A stretch of 33,165 bases of DNA from Fidelibacterota bacterium (GTDB taxonomy: Bacteria > Fidelibacterota > UBA8477 > JABMPR01). The notes below the pieces were generated by a model, which saw only the letters and a list, made by a program, of their open reading frames with translations, ran no database searches and had not been told where the DNA came from. The stretch's first letter is position 1. Each line of letters opens with the position of its first letter. Below are positions 17,287 to 25,645 of this stretch, one piece after another. Location: the NCBI GenBank assembly GCA_013203185.1, contig JABMOS010000054.1:1-33165 (forward strand). The letters are read 5' to 3'. Position numbers and translations under genes: made by a program.

Positions 17287-18271
17287 GCAATGGATCCTTA
17301 TTTTTGAAAAACAGGGTCGGGTCTAGCGAATATAATCAGCAAGTGTAGGATGTGGGAAAAATTCGGTAAACAGAGCATGATAAGGCTAAACGGTAAGAGG
17401 GGTAGATAAGTGAGGGGCGCAGTTGACACCAAGCCCATCAGAGTAGAGGACCTTAAGATAATAGTACAATAATGTTTTAATTATGTTAATAAAACTAAAT
17501 ACAGTTATAGTAAACACTGAATACTATATTACTGCAGAATCCCAGGAGTAAAAAGGGAAGTTGCATCAGGTCATCGCTTGCCACTGACACATGGAGTAAA
17601 ATCTTTTGGACAGGGGTGAATGCTTCGGATTTCTGGCCGAGGCGTCCCATATCTTTGGTAAAAGTACTGCTATTTAGTCCTGAGGATACAATCAGAAACC
17701 GGGAAGTGCACTTACAGGCAAAAGCATTTTTATATATTTTTGAGTCAATGAATTGGCCAAAAGTGAAAGTGTTAGTGGATTATGCATGATTGGGAAGGTT
17801 AACGCCGGATCTTGACCAGGCAGTCAGAATGAGCTAGAGTTGGTGATTAATTTTAATTAGAAGTGCTTCTCAGGTTCCCTGCCATAGATATCAATAATGG
17901 TATTTAGGCGAGATATACAGCCAAAGAGTAATCTAGTAATTAGGATAGAACACGTTCATTGTCCAGAAAAGGAAGGGATGACTATTCCTAGTATAATGTG
18001 TTGATAACCTCGTTTCATAAATATGTATTCCTGCCCTGTGAGAAAAAGCTGACGATTTCCCGCAAAAGCGTCAGCATACCGAAACGAAGGGCGGTGAGCT
18101 GGAGAAGAAAAGCGACATGTGCATATATGAGCACTTCCCACGTGTTCATGCCCAGAGCTATTTATTTTCCCCAGTCCTGGTCGCACTGTCCATTATTAAT
18201 TAAGAAATTTCAAATTCTACTTCCACCAGGCTACTCCTTCAAATATCTTCAAAGTTTGAATTGAGGATTTT
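17287..18271. other. Long intergenic region with no confident gene
   Basis: Nearly 1 kb between the divergent ABC operon and uvrA. Short open frames exist (92 codons without an ATG ending near 17789 on the plus strand; 88 codons from 17998 on plus; 76 codons ending at 17956 on minus). None has a recognisable domain and most lack an SD. The stretch 17461-17530 is AT-rich. A possible structured element lies at 18010-18094. The promoters of the ABC operon and uvrA must lie here, but I cannot place them. It could be a decayed gene region, a regulatory RNA locus or both. Confidence 0.5.
18010..18094. ncRNA. Possible structured RNA element with nested stems
   Basis: Two perfect 7-bp stems are nested: TCGTTTC (18010-18016) with GAAACGA (18081-18087), and inside it GCTGACG (18048-18054) with CGTCAGC (18069-18075). 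In addition CTGCCC (18031-18036) can pair with GGGCGG (18089-18094), five Watson-Crick pairs and one G-U, which would make a pseudoknot with the outer stem. The strand is not determined. I do not recognise the family and the pairing could be chance. Confidence 0.25.
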
Positions 18272-21094
18272 ATGCGTAGTGATAAATTAGTAGTTCACGG
18301 TGCCAGAGAGCACAATCTTAAAAATGTAAATCTAGAACTCCCAAGAGATAAATTTATAGTTATAACTGGCTTGTCTGGATCAGGTAAAACTTCGTTAGCT
18401 TTTGATACTATATATGCTGAAGGCCAACGTCGTTATGTTGAATCCCTGTCGGCATATGCCCGTCAATTCCTCGGCCTCATGGAAAAACCAGATGTCGATT
18501 ATATAGATGGATTGTCTCCAGCGATATCCATTGAACAAAAATCAGCCGGCCGTAATCCTAGATCAACTGTCGGAACAGTAACGGAAATTCACGATTATCT
18601 AAGATTGTTGTTTGCGCGAATTGCAAAACCAGAATGTTATAACTGTGGTAGACCTATCACTCGACAAACCGTGCAGCAAGTTGTTGATTCAATATTAAAC
18701 CTCAAGCAAGATGCAAACATTCAAATTCTTTCCCCCATTGTACAAAGTCGTAAGGGTGAATTTAAAGAAATATTTAAAGAAATTAAAAGAGAAGGCTTTG
18801 TACGCGTTCGTGTAGATGGCAAAATCCATGAAGTCGGCAGAGCGATAACTCTGGATAAAAACAAGAAACATAAAATTGAAATTGTCATCGATCGCCTAGT
18901 CATCAATGAAGAGTTTAAGGATAGATTGACAGATTCTGTTGAGCTCGCATTAAAACATGGTACGGGCATGGTTATTATAGATGTAGTCGGAGAAGAGGAA
19001 CATGTATTCTCGGAGCACTATGCTTGTCCTTATTGTGAAATAAGCTATCCAGATCTAGAACCTCGTTTGTTTTCTTTTAATGGCCCTTACGGAGCATGTC
19101 CAAGCTGTGATGGTCTCGGAATGCAAACCAGTATGGATATCAATCTAATCGTACCAGATAGACGTAAGACGCTATTGCAAGGCGCTATTGCACCACTGGG
19201 TGAACAACCCAGGGGTAATTGGTACGCCGCCATTCTAAAAAGCCTGGCCTCTCATTATAATTTCAAGTTTACCCAGCCTTGGAGTAGTATTAGCGAAGAA
19301 GGCAGGCAAGCCATTATACGAGGGACGGGTGATAAAAAGATAAAGATGGCCTATGAATCAGATCGCTGGAAGGGTGAGTATGAAGGCGGTTTTGAGGGAG
19401 TTATTCCCAATCTTGAACGGAGATACAAACAGACCACCTCTCCAGGCGTAAGAAAATGGATTGAGGGCTATATGAGTTCGCTACCCTGTGAAACATGTGG
19501 CGGATCTCGATTGCGTATTGAGGCGAATCATATTTTCCTGGGAAAAAAGAGTATCACTGATTTGAGTTATTTACCCATCAAAGAACTTTTAACATTCTTT
19601 AATGAATTAAAACTTACAGAGACAGAAGAACAAATCGGAAAGCAAATTTTAAAGGAAGTTAAAGAGAGATTAAGTTTTCTGGTAAATGTTGGCCTGGACT
19701 ACTTAAACTTATTTCGAACAGCTGGAACACTTTCTGGTGGTGAAGCTCAACGCATAAGACTCGCTACACAGATTGGGTCCCAATTAGTTGGTGTATTATA
19801 TATTTTAGATGAACCATCCATAGGTCTTCATCAAAGGGACAATCGTCGACTTATCGAAACACTAAAGCATTTGCGTGATCTTGGAAACACAGTTCTGGTC
19901 ATAGAGCATGATCAGGAAACCATGGAAGAAGCAGATATCATCGTAGATATGGGACCCGGTGCTGGAGAACACGGTGGTGAGATTGTTGCCGTTGGTCCAC
20001 CAAAAACTTTCTTAAAAAACAAAAATTCGCTCACAGCCAAATATTTATCTGGTGAATTGTCTATACCCGTACCCCTTCAGAGACGAGAAGGAAAAAACAG
20101 TAAGATCAGCCTGATTGGAGCCAGGGGAAATAATCTTCAAAAGCTCAACATCGATTTCCCTCTGGGCAAATTCATTTGCGTAACGGGCGTATCAGGATCA
20201 GGGAAATCGTCTCTCATCAACCAGACACTCTACCCGGCCATGGCGCGGTCCATTTATAATACAAAGATTACGACTTTACCCCACGATAGAGTCGAAGGTC
20301 TCGCTTACATTGACAAAGTCATTAATATTGATCAGTCAGCAATTGGGCGAACGCCTCGGTCAAACCCTGCGACATACACAGGGTCATTTACCTTCATCAG
20401 AGATCTTTTCTCACAACTCCCAGAGGCAAAACTACGCGGCTACAAACCAGGTCGGTTTTCATTTAACGTGAAAGGTGGACGTTGTGAGAGTTGTCAGGGA
20501 GATGGTATCCGAAAGATAGAAATGCACTTCTTACCTGATGTGTATGTGCAGTGTGAGGATTGTAAGGGAAAACGCTACAACAGAGAGACATTGCAAATCC
20601 TTTATAAGAAAAAGAACATTTCTGAAATACTGGATATGTCTGTAGAGGAAGCTTATGGATTCTTTAAACCTATCCCTGCTCTCAAGCGAAAACTTAATAC
20701 GCTGGTTGATGTTGGCCTCGGTTACATAAAATTGGGACAACAGGCAACCACCCTGTCAGGGGGCGAAGCCCAGAGGGTGAAGCTGGCTACTGAGCTTAGC
20801 AAGGTTGGGACGGGGCGTACATTCTATATCTTGGATGAACCAACAACTGGTCTTCACTTTGAAGATGTAAAAATGCTTCTTTCTGTATTAGACCGTCTGG
20901 TTGACAAGGGCAATACGGTATTGGTCATTGAGCACAATCTTGACGTCATCAAGTCTGCAGATCATGTCATTGATCTTGGACCTGAAGGCGGTGATGGTGG
21001 AGGTAAGTTACTAGCCTCTGGAACGCCAGAGCAAGTGGCCAAGGTGAAGCAATCGTATACAGGTCACTACCTGAAAGAGATGCTGGCCAAATAG
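18272..21094 (+). CDS. uvrA: Excinuclease ABC subunit A
   Basis: A full-length (940 aa) UvrA, the damage-sensing ATPase of nucleotide excision repair that loads UvrB. The first ATPase has Walker A GLSGSGKT (33-40), then zinc-binding CPYC...CPSC and CETCGGSRL. Signature [18 protein letters not shown] and Walker [12 protein letters not shown] follow. The second ATPase starts near residue 637 with GVSGSGKS, then a second zinc module CESC...[22 protein letters not shown] and [16 protein letters not shown] five bases before the ATG supports the start. By eye the first third is more AT-rich in its codon choice than the neighbours; this was not measured. A small VOC gene follows 10 bases after the stop. 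Confidence 0.98.
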   Translation: MRSDKLVVHGAREHNLKNVNLELPRDKFIVITGLSGSGKTSLAFDTIYAEGQRRYVESLSAYARQFLGLMEKPDVDYIDGLSPAISIEQKSAGRNPRSTVGTVTEIHDYLRLLFARIAKPECYNCGRPITRQTVQQVVDSILNLKQDANIQILSPIVQSRKGEFKEIFKEIKREGFVRVRVDGKIHEVGRAITLDKNKKHKIEIVIDRLVINEEFKDRLTDSVELALKHGTGMVIIDVVGEEEHVFSEHYACPYCEISYPDLEPRLFSFNGPYGACPSCDGLGMQTSMDINLIVPDRRKTLLQGAIAPLGEQPRGNWYAAILKSLASHYNFKFTQPWSSISEEGRQAIIRGTGDKKIKMAYESDRWKGEYEGGFEGVIPNLERRYKQTTSPGVRKWIEGYMSSLPCETCGGSRLRIEANHIFLGKKSITDLSYLPIKELLTFFNELKLTETEEQIGKQILKEVKERLSFLVNVGLDYLNLFRTAGTLSGGEAQRIRLATQIGSQLVGVLYILDEPSIGLHQRDNRRLIETLKHLRDLGNTVLVIEHDQETMEEADIIVDMGPGAGEHGGEIVAVGPPKTFLKNKNSLTAKYLSGELSIPVPLQRREGKNSKISLIGARGNNLQKLNIDFPLGKFICVTGVSGSGKSSLINQTLYPAMARSIYNTKITTLPHDRVEGLAYIDKVINIDQSAIGRTPRSNPATYTGSFTFIRDLFSQLPEAKLRGYKPGRFSFNVKGGRCESCQGDGIRKIEMHFLPDVYVQCEDCKGKRYNRETLQILYKKKNISEILDMSVEEAYGFFKPIPALKRKLNTLVDVGLGYIKLGQQATTLSGGEAQRVKLATELSKVGTGRTFYILDEPTTGLHFEDVKMLLSVLDRLVDKGNTVLVIEHNLDVIKSADHVIDLGPEGGDGGGKLLASGTPEQVAKVKQSYTGHYLKEMLAK

Positions 21095-21104
21095 TGGTAG
21101 CTTT

Positions 21105-21512
21105 ATGATCAGCTCAGGCATGACCATCCTTTATGTTTCTGATCAGGAAGCATCAAAAATGTTCTATCAGGCTGTACTTCAAACCAAGCCAAGCCTTGAT
21201 GTGCCTGGAATGACGGAATTTCGAATGGGGAAGGGATTGGTTTTAGGCCTGATGCCTATCTCTGGTATTAAACGTCTTTTAGGAGACGAAGTAATTCAGG
21301 GCTATGAGTCAACCAATCCACAAGTTGAGTTGTATTTTGTAGTTGATGATGCAAGGGGCTATTTAAGTCGGGCGATACAATCTGGAGCAAAACCTCTTGT
21401 TGATGTGGTAGTACAGGATTGGGGCGATCGAGTAGGCTATTGCCTGGACCCGGATAACCATGTATTAGCTTTCGCTGAAGCCCCCAAATCGTTGAAGCGT
21501 TCAGAAGGATGA
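21105..21512 (+). CDS. VOC (glyoxalase/dioxygenase superfamily) protein
   Basis: A 135-residue soluble protein of the vicinal oxygen chelate fold, with two beta-alpha-beta-beta-beta repeats: MTILYVSDQEASKMFYQAVL at the start and VELYFVVDDARGYLSRAIQSGA in the second half, ending with GYCLDPDNHVLAFAE. The second-half Asp-Pro-Asp-Asn-His block is typical of glyoxalase-like and antibiotic-resistance-like members. No particular substrate can be assigned. An alternative start at Met6 is possible. It lies 10 bases after uvrA and is probably cotranscribed with it. Confidence 0.82.
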   Translation: MISSGMTILYVSDQEASKMFYQAVLQTKPSLDVPGMTEFRMGKGLVLGLMPISGIKRLLGDEVIQGYESTNPQVELYFVVDDARGYLSRAIQSGAKPLVDVVVQDWGDRVGYCLDPDNHVLAFAEAPKSLKRSEG

Positions 21513-21634
21513 GGATTTTCACGGCTAAGGCTTCACTTGGAAACAGGCACCCTCACCGACTATATTTGCTGCCACATTTTAAGAAGATGTTCCTGAGACC
21601 CAAATTCAGAGAGAGACTAGCGTAGATTGAAAAG

Positions 21635-22669
21635 ATGAGTGATTTAACACAACCACACCAATTGACTGAAGAACAGGAATTTGACCGTGCTCTGAGACCA
21701 CAGAGCCTGGAAGATTTTGTGGGTCAAGAAGATGTTGTCGCTCAACTAAAAATATTCATAGAAGCAACCAAACAACGCAATGAAGCTCTCGATCACGTCC
21801 TTTTGTTCGGCCCTCCCGGTTTGGGTAAAACCACTTTGGCTATGCTGGTGGCAAAAGAACTGGGTGTTAATATTAAAATCACGTCCGGACCCGTCCTTGA
21901 CAAGGCGGCTGATCTGGCAGGCCTGCTAACCAATCTTGAAGACAGGGATGTCTTCTTTATTGATGAGGTCCATCGATTAAATCATGTCGTTGAAGAATAT
22001 CTGTATTCAGCCATGGAAGATTACCGCATAGACATCATGATTGATAAAGGTCCCAGTGCCAGGAGCGTCCAATTGAACCTGGAACCTTTCACTCTGGTTG
22101 GCGCAACGACCCGAGCTGGACTTCTGACTCCGCCCATGCGTGCTCGATTTGGTGTTGTGCTAAGAATGGATTTTTACGAGGCTGAACAATTACAGCATAT
22201 CATAAAACGATCAGCAAACATTTTGAATGTGCCCATTGATGATGAAGGTGCCCTGGAGTTAGCCCGTCGCAGCAGAGGAACACCACGTATTGCCAATCGG
22301 CTTTTAAGAAGGACCAGAGATTTTGCCCAGGTAAAAAGCAATGGCTCAATAAACAAGCAAATCGCTGATGATGCTCTTGGTATGTTGAATGTTGATGAGT
22401 ATGGCCTCGATGATATGGATAAACGCATCCTTAAAGCGCTTATAGAAAAATTTGAAGGTGGCCCTGTAGGTCTTAATTCCCTTTCAGTGGCTGTTGGTGA
22501 GGAAGCCAATACGCTGGAAGAAGTTTATGAGCCTTTTCTTATCATGGAGGGTTTTCTGGTAAGAACTGCCCGTGGTAGACAGGCAACACCTCAAGCATAC
22601 AGGCATTTAGGCATTTTATTAAAAGCCGAGTTATCCCAAACCAACATATTCCAAAGAAAGAAAGAATAA
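21635..22669 (+). CDS. ruvB: Holliday junction branch migration helicase RuvB
   Basis: The 344-residue AAA+ motor that drives Holliday junction branch migration with RuvA. Walker A GPPGLGKT lies at 59-66. Walker B IDEVHRL lies at 109-115. Sensor 1 is in VGATTRAG, and the RuvB-specific [11 protein letters not shown] is near the N-terminus. The winged-helix C-terminus ends with [13 protein letters not shown], the DNA-binding wing. Length is normal. Only three bases separate it from queA. ruvA and ruvC are not in the window. Confidence 0.98.
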   Translation: MSDLTQPHQLTEEQEFDRALRPQSLEDFVGQEDVVAQLKIFIEATKQRNEALDHVLLFGPPGLGKTTLAMLVAKELGVNIKITSGPVLDKAADLAGLLTNLEDRDVFFIDEVHRLNHVVEEYLYSAMEDYRIDIMIDKGPSARSVQLNLEPFTLVGATTRAGLLTPPMRARFGVVLRMDFYEAEQLQHIIKRSANILNVPIDDEGALELARRSRGTPRIANRLLRRTRDFAQVKSNGSINKQIADDALGMLNVDEYGLDDMDKRILKALIEKFEGGPVGLNSLSVAVGEEANTLEEVYEPFLIMEGFLVRTARGRQATPQAYRHLGILLKAELSQTNIFQRKKE

Positions 22670-22672
22670 TAT

Positions 22673-23728
22673 ATGCTGTTTGATCGCGCAAAAGCCCTGA
22701 CCCTCTCAGATTTCGATTATGAATTGCCAGAGGAGTTGATTGCCCAACACCCCACTGCCAAACGTGATGGATCAAAATTACTCGTCATGGATGCCCAGTC
22801 CGGTGAAGTTGAGCATAGTAAATTTTCCAATGTTGTAGATTCTCTGAAATCTGGCGATGTCCTCGTGCTAAATAATACCAAAGTCTTTCCCTCAAGACTA
22901 TTTGCTCGCAAGGATAAAACAGATACGGAAATTGAATTATTTTTACTCCGTGAACTTGGAAATAATCTGTGGGAAACCCTGGTAAAACCTGCCCGCAAAG
23001 TTCGCGTAGGAAACAAACTGGTCATTGAAGACAAAATAACTTGTGATGTAGTCGACAATACGGTTTCAGGTGGACGTGTGGTTCGCTTTGATAAAAACGG
23101 CGGCGATTTCTATAAAATTTTAGATGAAGTTGGCAAATGGCCACTTCCTCCCTACATCCTTAGAGAAGCTGATGACAAGGACAAGGACCGCTATCAAACT
23201 GTATATGCTGAACATCGAGGTGCGGTGGCAGCTCCAACAGCCGGCTTGCATTTCACTGAGGCGCTGCTGAAGAAAGCCAAGGCAAAGGGTGTAGAAATTC
23301 AATATGTGACACTCCATGTCGGCCTGGGAACCTTCAGACCTGTAAATGTGGAAGACATCACCAAGCATCAAATGGATGCTGAGTATTTTAATGTGCCTGA
23401 AGAGACGGTGGCTGCCATTAAAAAGGCAAAAGAAGAGGGTCGACGGGTCATTGGGGTTGGAACCACAGTTGTCCGTGCCCTGGAATCAGCTGTCATGTAT
23501 CCACGGGAGCTTGAACCAGGTGATGGTTGGACAAATAAGTTTATCTACCCCCCATATATTTTCAGAGTGGTTGATGGCATTATCACCAATTTCCATCAGC
23601 CAAAATCAACTTTGCTTATGTTGGTATCGGCCTTCTCCTCCAAGGAGAAAATTCTTAAAGCGTATAAGGTGGCAGTTGAAAAGAAGTATCGCTTTTTCAG
23701 CTATGGCGATGCCATGTTCATATCTTGA
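22673..23728 (+). CDS. queA: S-adenosylmethionine:tRNA ribosyltransferase-isomerase
   Basis: The 351-residue QueA transfers and isomerises the ribosyl part of SAM onto 7-aminomethyl-7-deazaguanine in tRNA, giving epoxyqueuosine. Family blocks are intact: FDYELPEELIAQHP at the start, VLVLNNTKVFPSRL, GAVAAPTAGLHFTEALL, THHVGLGTF-type YVTLHVGLGTFRPV, and ITNFHQPKSTLLMLVSAF near the end. ruvB-queA adjacency is common in bacteria. It lies three bases after ruvB and ends 15 bases before ispF. Confidence 0.98.
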   Translation: MLFDRAKALTLSDFDYELPEELIAQHPTAKRDGSKLLVMDAQSGEVEHSKFSNVVDSLKSGDVLVLNNTKVFPSRLFARKDKTDTEIELFLLRELGNNLWETLVKPARKVRVGNKLVIEDKITCDVVDNTVSGGRVVRFDKNGGDFYKILDEVGKWPLPPYILREADDKDKDRYQTVYAEHRGAVAAPTAGLHFTEALLKKAKAKGVEIQYVTLHVGLGTFRPVNVEDITKHQMDAEYFNVPEETVAAIKKAKEEGRRVIGVGTTVVRALESAVMYPRELEPGDGWTNKFIYPPYIFRVVDGIITNFHQPKSTLLMLVSAFSSKEKILKAYKVAVEKKYRFFSYGDAMFIS

Positions 23729-23743
23729 TTGAATAGAATAGAG

Positions 23744-24238
23744 ATGCCAAGCAGCACACCACGATTCAGAATAGGTACAGGTTACGATGTCCATCGTCTG
23801 GTGGAGGGTCGCGATTTAGTATTGGGTGGTGTTAAAATTCCTTTTGAGAGGGGAACACTTGGACATTCTGATGGAGATGTACTGACCCACGCTGTTGCAG
23901 ATGCAATTCTTGGTGCCCTGGCACTAGGAGATATTGGCCAGCATTTTCCAGATACGGACCCTGAATATGAAGGCATCTATTCTATTGATCTACTTAAACA
24001 TGTGGCCGCTCTTATTAAAGAAAAAAGTTTTGTGGTTTCCAATGTGGATGCAACCCTCATCCTTCAGCGACCCAAAGTAATGGGTTTCTTGCAAGAGATG
24101 CGTCAGAAGCTAGCTGGAGCCTTGGAAGTTTCTATTGATCTTGTATCAGTTAAGGCAACTACAACTGAAGGCATGGGGATGACCGGAAATGGAGATGCCG
24201 TTGCAGCACAAGCAGTTTGTCTCCTTTCAAAAATGTAA
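23744..24238 (+). CDS. ispF: 2-C-methyl-D-erythritol 2,4-cyclodiphosphate synthase
   Basis: The MEP-pathway enzyme that cyclises CDP-ME 2-phosphate to MEcPP and releases CMP, a zinc-dependent trimer. The 164-residue protein shows GTGYDVHRL with the metal ligands Asp15 and His17, and HSDGDVLTHA with His49. ATTTEGMGMTGNGDAVAAQA closes the active site. An in-frame TTG directly after the queA stop (23729) is possible, but the ATG at 23744 fits the family better. ispE of the same pathway appears at the right end of the window, beyond the nos operon. Confidence 0.97.
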   Translation: MPSSTPRFRIGTGYDVHRLVEGRDLVLGGVKIPFERGTLGHSDGDVLTHAVADAILGALALGDIGQHFPDTDPEYEGIYSIDLLKHVAALIKEKSFVVSNVDATLILQRPKVMGFLQEMRQKLAGALEVSIDLVSVKATTTEGMGMTGNGDAVAAQAVCLLSKM

Positions 24239-24253
24239 TACAGTAGTCCTGAC

Positions 24254-24883
24254 ATGCTGGAAGCCCTTTTTAGCTTTATTGAACAATCACCTCCCTGGTT
24301 GGTTTTTGTCACTGTCTTTTTAGCATCCTATATAGAAAATATTTTTCCACCAATCCCAGGAGATACCATCCTGCTTTTTGGAGCCTATCTGGTTGGTCGG
24401 GGCCAATTGTCCTTTGGGATGGCCATGGCTACCACGCTGGCGGGAAGCGTTCTGGGCTTTCTCACACTTTATGTAGCAGGATACAAATACGGCCGTGGCT
24501 TTATGTACTCTACTCAGCAAACCTGGTTCTCACCCAAAAGCTTGAAACGTGTGGAAGACTTATTTGCGAAATGGGGTTATGGTGTTGTGCTTATCAATCG
24601 CTTTCTGGCAGGTCTGAGAAGTGTGGTTGGACTGTTCTCTGGGCTTGGAAAACTCAATATCTGGAAAGTTATCATCCTCTCAACAATTTCGAGCCTCATG
24701 TGGAATGGCACCTTGATCTGGCTGGGCAGCACCGTTGGTGAAAACTGGGAACAGATTGGTGCATATTTAAAAAAATATAATGCAGTGGTTTCCATCATAC
24801 TGGTGATCATTATTGGGGGGTTTCTCATTCACCGTTATCTCATTGTCAAAGACAATCTAGCTCAGGGCAAGGAAAATTCCTGA
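24254..24883 (+). CDS. DedA family membrane protein
   Basis: An integral membrane protein of 209 residues with about five helices, in the DedA (SNARE-associated/VTT) family, linked to undecaprenyl-phosphate or phosphatidylethanolamine flipping and membrane homeostasis. The family motif ENIFPPIPGD lies at about 28-37 in the re-entrant region, and the second conserved block NRFLAGLRSVVGLFSGLG follows near 118. It starts 15 bases after ispF, so it likely shares that transcript. After the stop there is a run of eight C (24893-24900). Confidence 0.92.
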   Translation: MLEALFSFIEQSPPWLVFVTVFLASYIENIFPPIPGDTILLFGAYLVGRGQLSFGMAMATTLAGSVLGFLTLYVAGYKYGRGFMYSTQQTWFSPKSLKRVEDLFAKWGYGVVLINRFLAGLRSVVGLFSGLGKLNIWKVIILSTISSLMWNGTLIWLGSTVGENWEQIGAYLKKYNAVVSIILVIIIGGFLIHRYLIVKDNLAQGKENS

Positions 24884-24929
24884 AAATTTCCACCCCCCCC
24901 GTGCTTAAGAAGGACGTTAAACACACTCC

Positions 24930-24966
24930 TTCAATAAAAAATTAACATTAATAATATTAAATATTA
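24930..24966 (+). promoter_or_regulatory. AT-only palindrome upstream of the nos operon, possible Rrf2 operator and promoter
   Basis: A perfect 15-base palindrome, TAATATT-A-AATATTA, occupies 24952-24966, about 170 bases before the cytochrome gene. Its left arm can also be read as a weak -10 (TAATAT) with TTCAAT 16 bases upstream. AT-rich palindromes of this size are typical operators for Rrf2 regulators such as NsrR, and an Rrf2 gene lies in the same operon. AT-only palindromes arise easily by chance, so this is tentative. Confidence 0.3.
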
Positions 24967-25133
24967 GCAGATAATTCTTGCGAAAGACTGGTTGCCAAAT
25001 CAATTTATGCGCTAGAGGTCATAAATAGACTTTAAGAGTTGATGTGGAGTGGAAGCGCTCTTTTTTTGCCAGGAATCATGACAATATATCTCATCAAAAA
25101 TTCTACATAATAATGAATAGGAGTTCAACCAAA

Positions 25134-25586
25134 ATGATTAAGAAGACGGGGATGGTACTCATTGCAACGCTATTGCTAATGAGTTGTGGGGGAGGAGAGT
25201 CTGAAGCAGCCAAAGAAGCTGCCACTCCAAAATTGAGTCCTGAAGGTCTCACTCAAGAACAGATCAAGCATGGCATCGGTCCCATTGGAGCGCTCACACT
25301 GGGCCCCATGGATGATGCTTTGGCAACCAAGGGAGCAGAAGTTTTTGAGCTGAAATGCGTGGCTTGTCATAAGATAAATGAACGCCTCGTGGGTCCACCA
25401 CTGGCTGGTGTGACAATCAAGCGCTCACCAGCGTTTATCATGAATATGATCCTGAATCCCGACGAGATGGTCAAAAAGCATCCTGAAGTTAGGACCATGC
25501 TGGCTGAGTTTTACGTCCCCATGACATTTCAGAATGTTACGGAAGATGATGCCCGAGCTATTCTTGAATACTTGAGAACCCTTTAA
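25134..25586 (+). CDS. Lipoprotein monohaem cytochrome c, likely electron donor to NosZ
   Basis: A small periplasmic class I cytochrome c of 150 residues. Its signal ends in the lipobox LLMSC (Cys18 acylated), followed by a short Gly/Glu/Ala linker. The haem site is CVACH (75-79), GPPLAGV follows, and the likely sixth ligand is Met130 in YVPMTF. AGGAG ten bases before the ATG at 25134 sets this start; the frame is open further up, with ATGs at 25113 and 25044 that would spoil the signal peptide. Cytochromes at this position in clade II nos clusters are thought to pass electrons to the CuA site. Here nosZ follows 59 bases downstream, after a small hairpin. It is probably the first gene of the operon. 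Confidence 0.88.
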   Translation: MIKKTGMVLIATLLLMSCGGGESEAAKEAATPKLSPEGLTQEQIKHGIGPIGALTLGPMDDALATKGAEVFELKCVACHKINERLVGPPLAGVTIKRSPAFIMNMILNPDEMVKKHPEVRTMLAEFYVPMTFQNVTEDDARAILEYLRTL

Positions 25587-25596
25587 GATCTTTTCC

Positions 25597-25611
25597 CTCA
25601 AGACACTTGAG
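25597..25611 (+). other. Short hairpin between cytochrome and nosZ
   Basis: CTCAAG-ACA-CTTGAG forms a perfect 6-bp stem with a 3-base loop and no T run. It lies 11 bases after the cytochrome stop. It could protect an mRNA end or be incidental. Confidence 0.3.
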
Positions 25612-25645
25612 AGAATTAATTAACACTACGTAGGAGGAAAAGCGT

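Noticed and set aside
17512-17789. Plus-strand open frame of about 92 codons without a start codon
   Set aside because: No ATG near its beginning and no recognisable motif. An open run of this length is not rare by chance over a kilobase in six frames.
18048-18075. GCTGACG/CGTCAGC hairpin as an integron attC or transposon end
   Set aside because: It lacks the attC core sites, there is no integrase or transposase gene, and no flanking direct repeats were seen.
17956-18264. Overlapping open frames of 76 (minus) and 88 (plus) codons before uvrA
   Set aside because: No SD, no domain, no plausible composition, and they overlap each other on opposite strands. Left as part of the gene-free region.
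24893-24900. Run of eight C, considered as a phase-variation tract
   Set aside because: It lies outside any gene and is short; no frame or promoter spacing clearly depends on it.
24985-25005. Possible FNR/CRP box near GGTTGCCAAATCAA upstream of the cytochrome gene
   Set aside because: Only the right half-site ATCAA matches; the left half does not fit TTGAT at the correct spacing.
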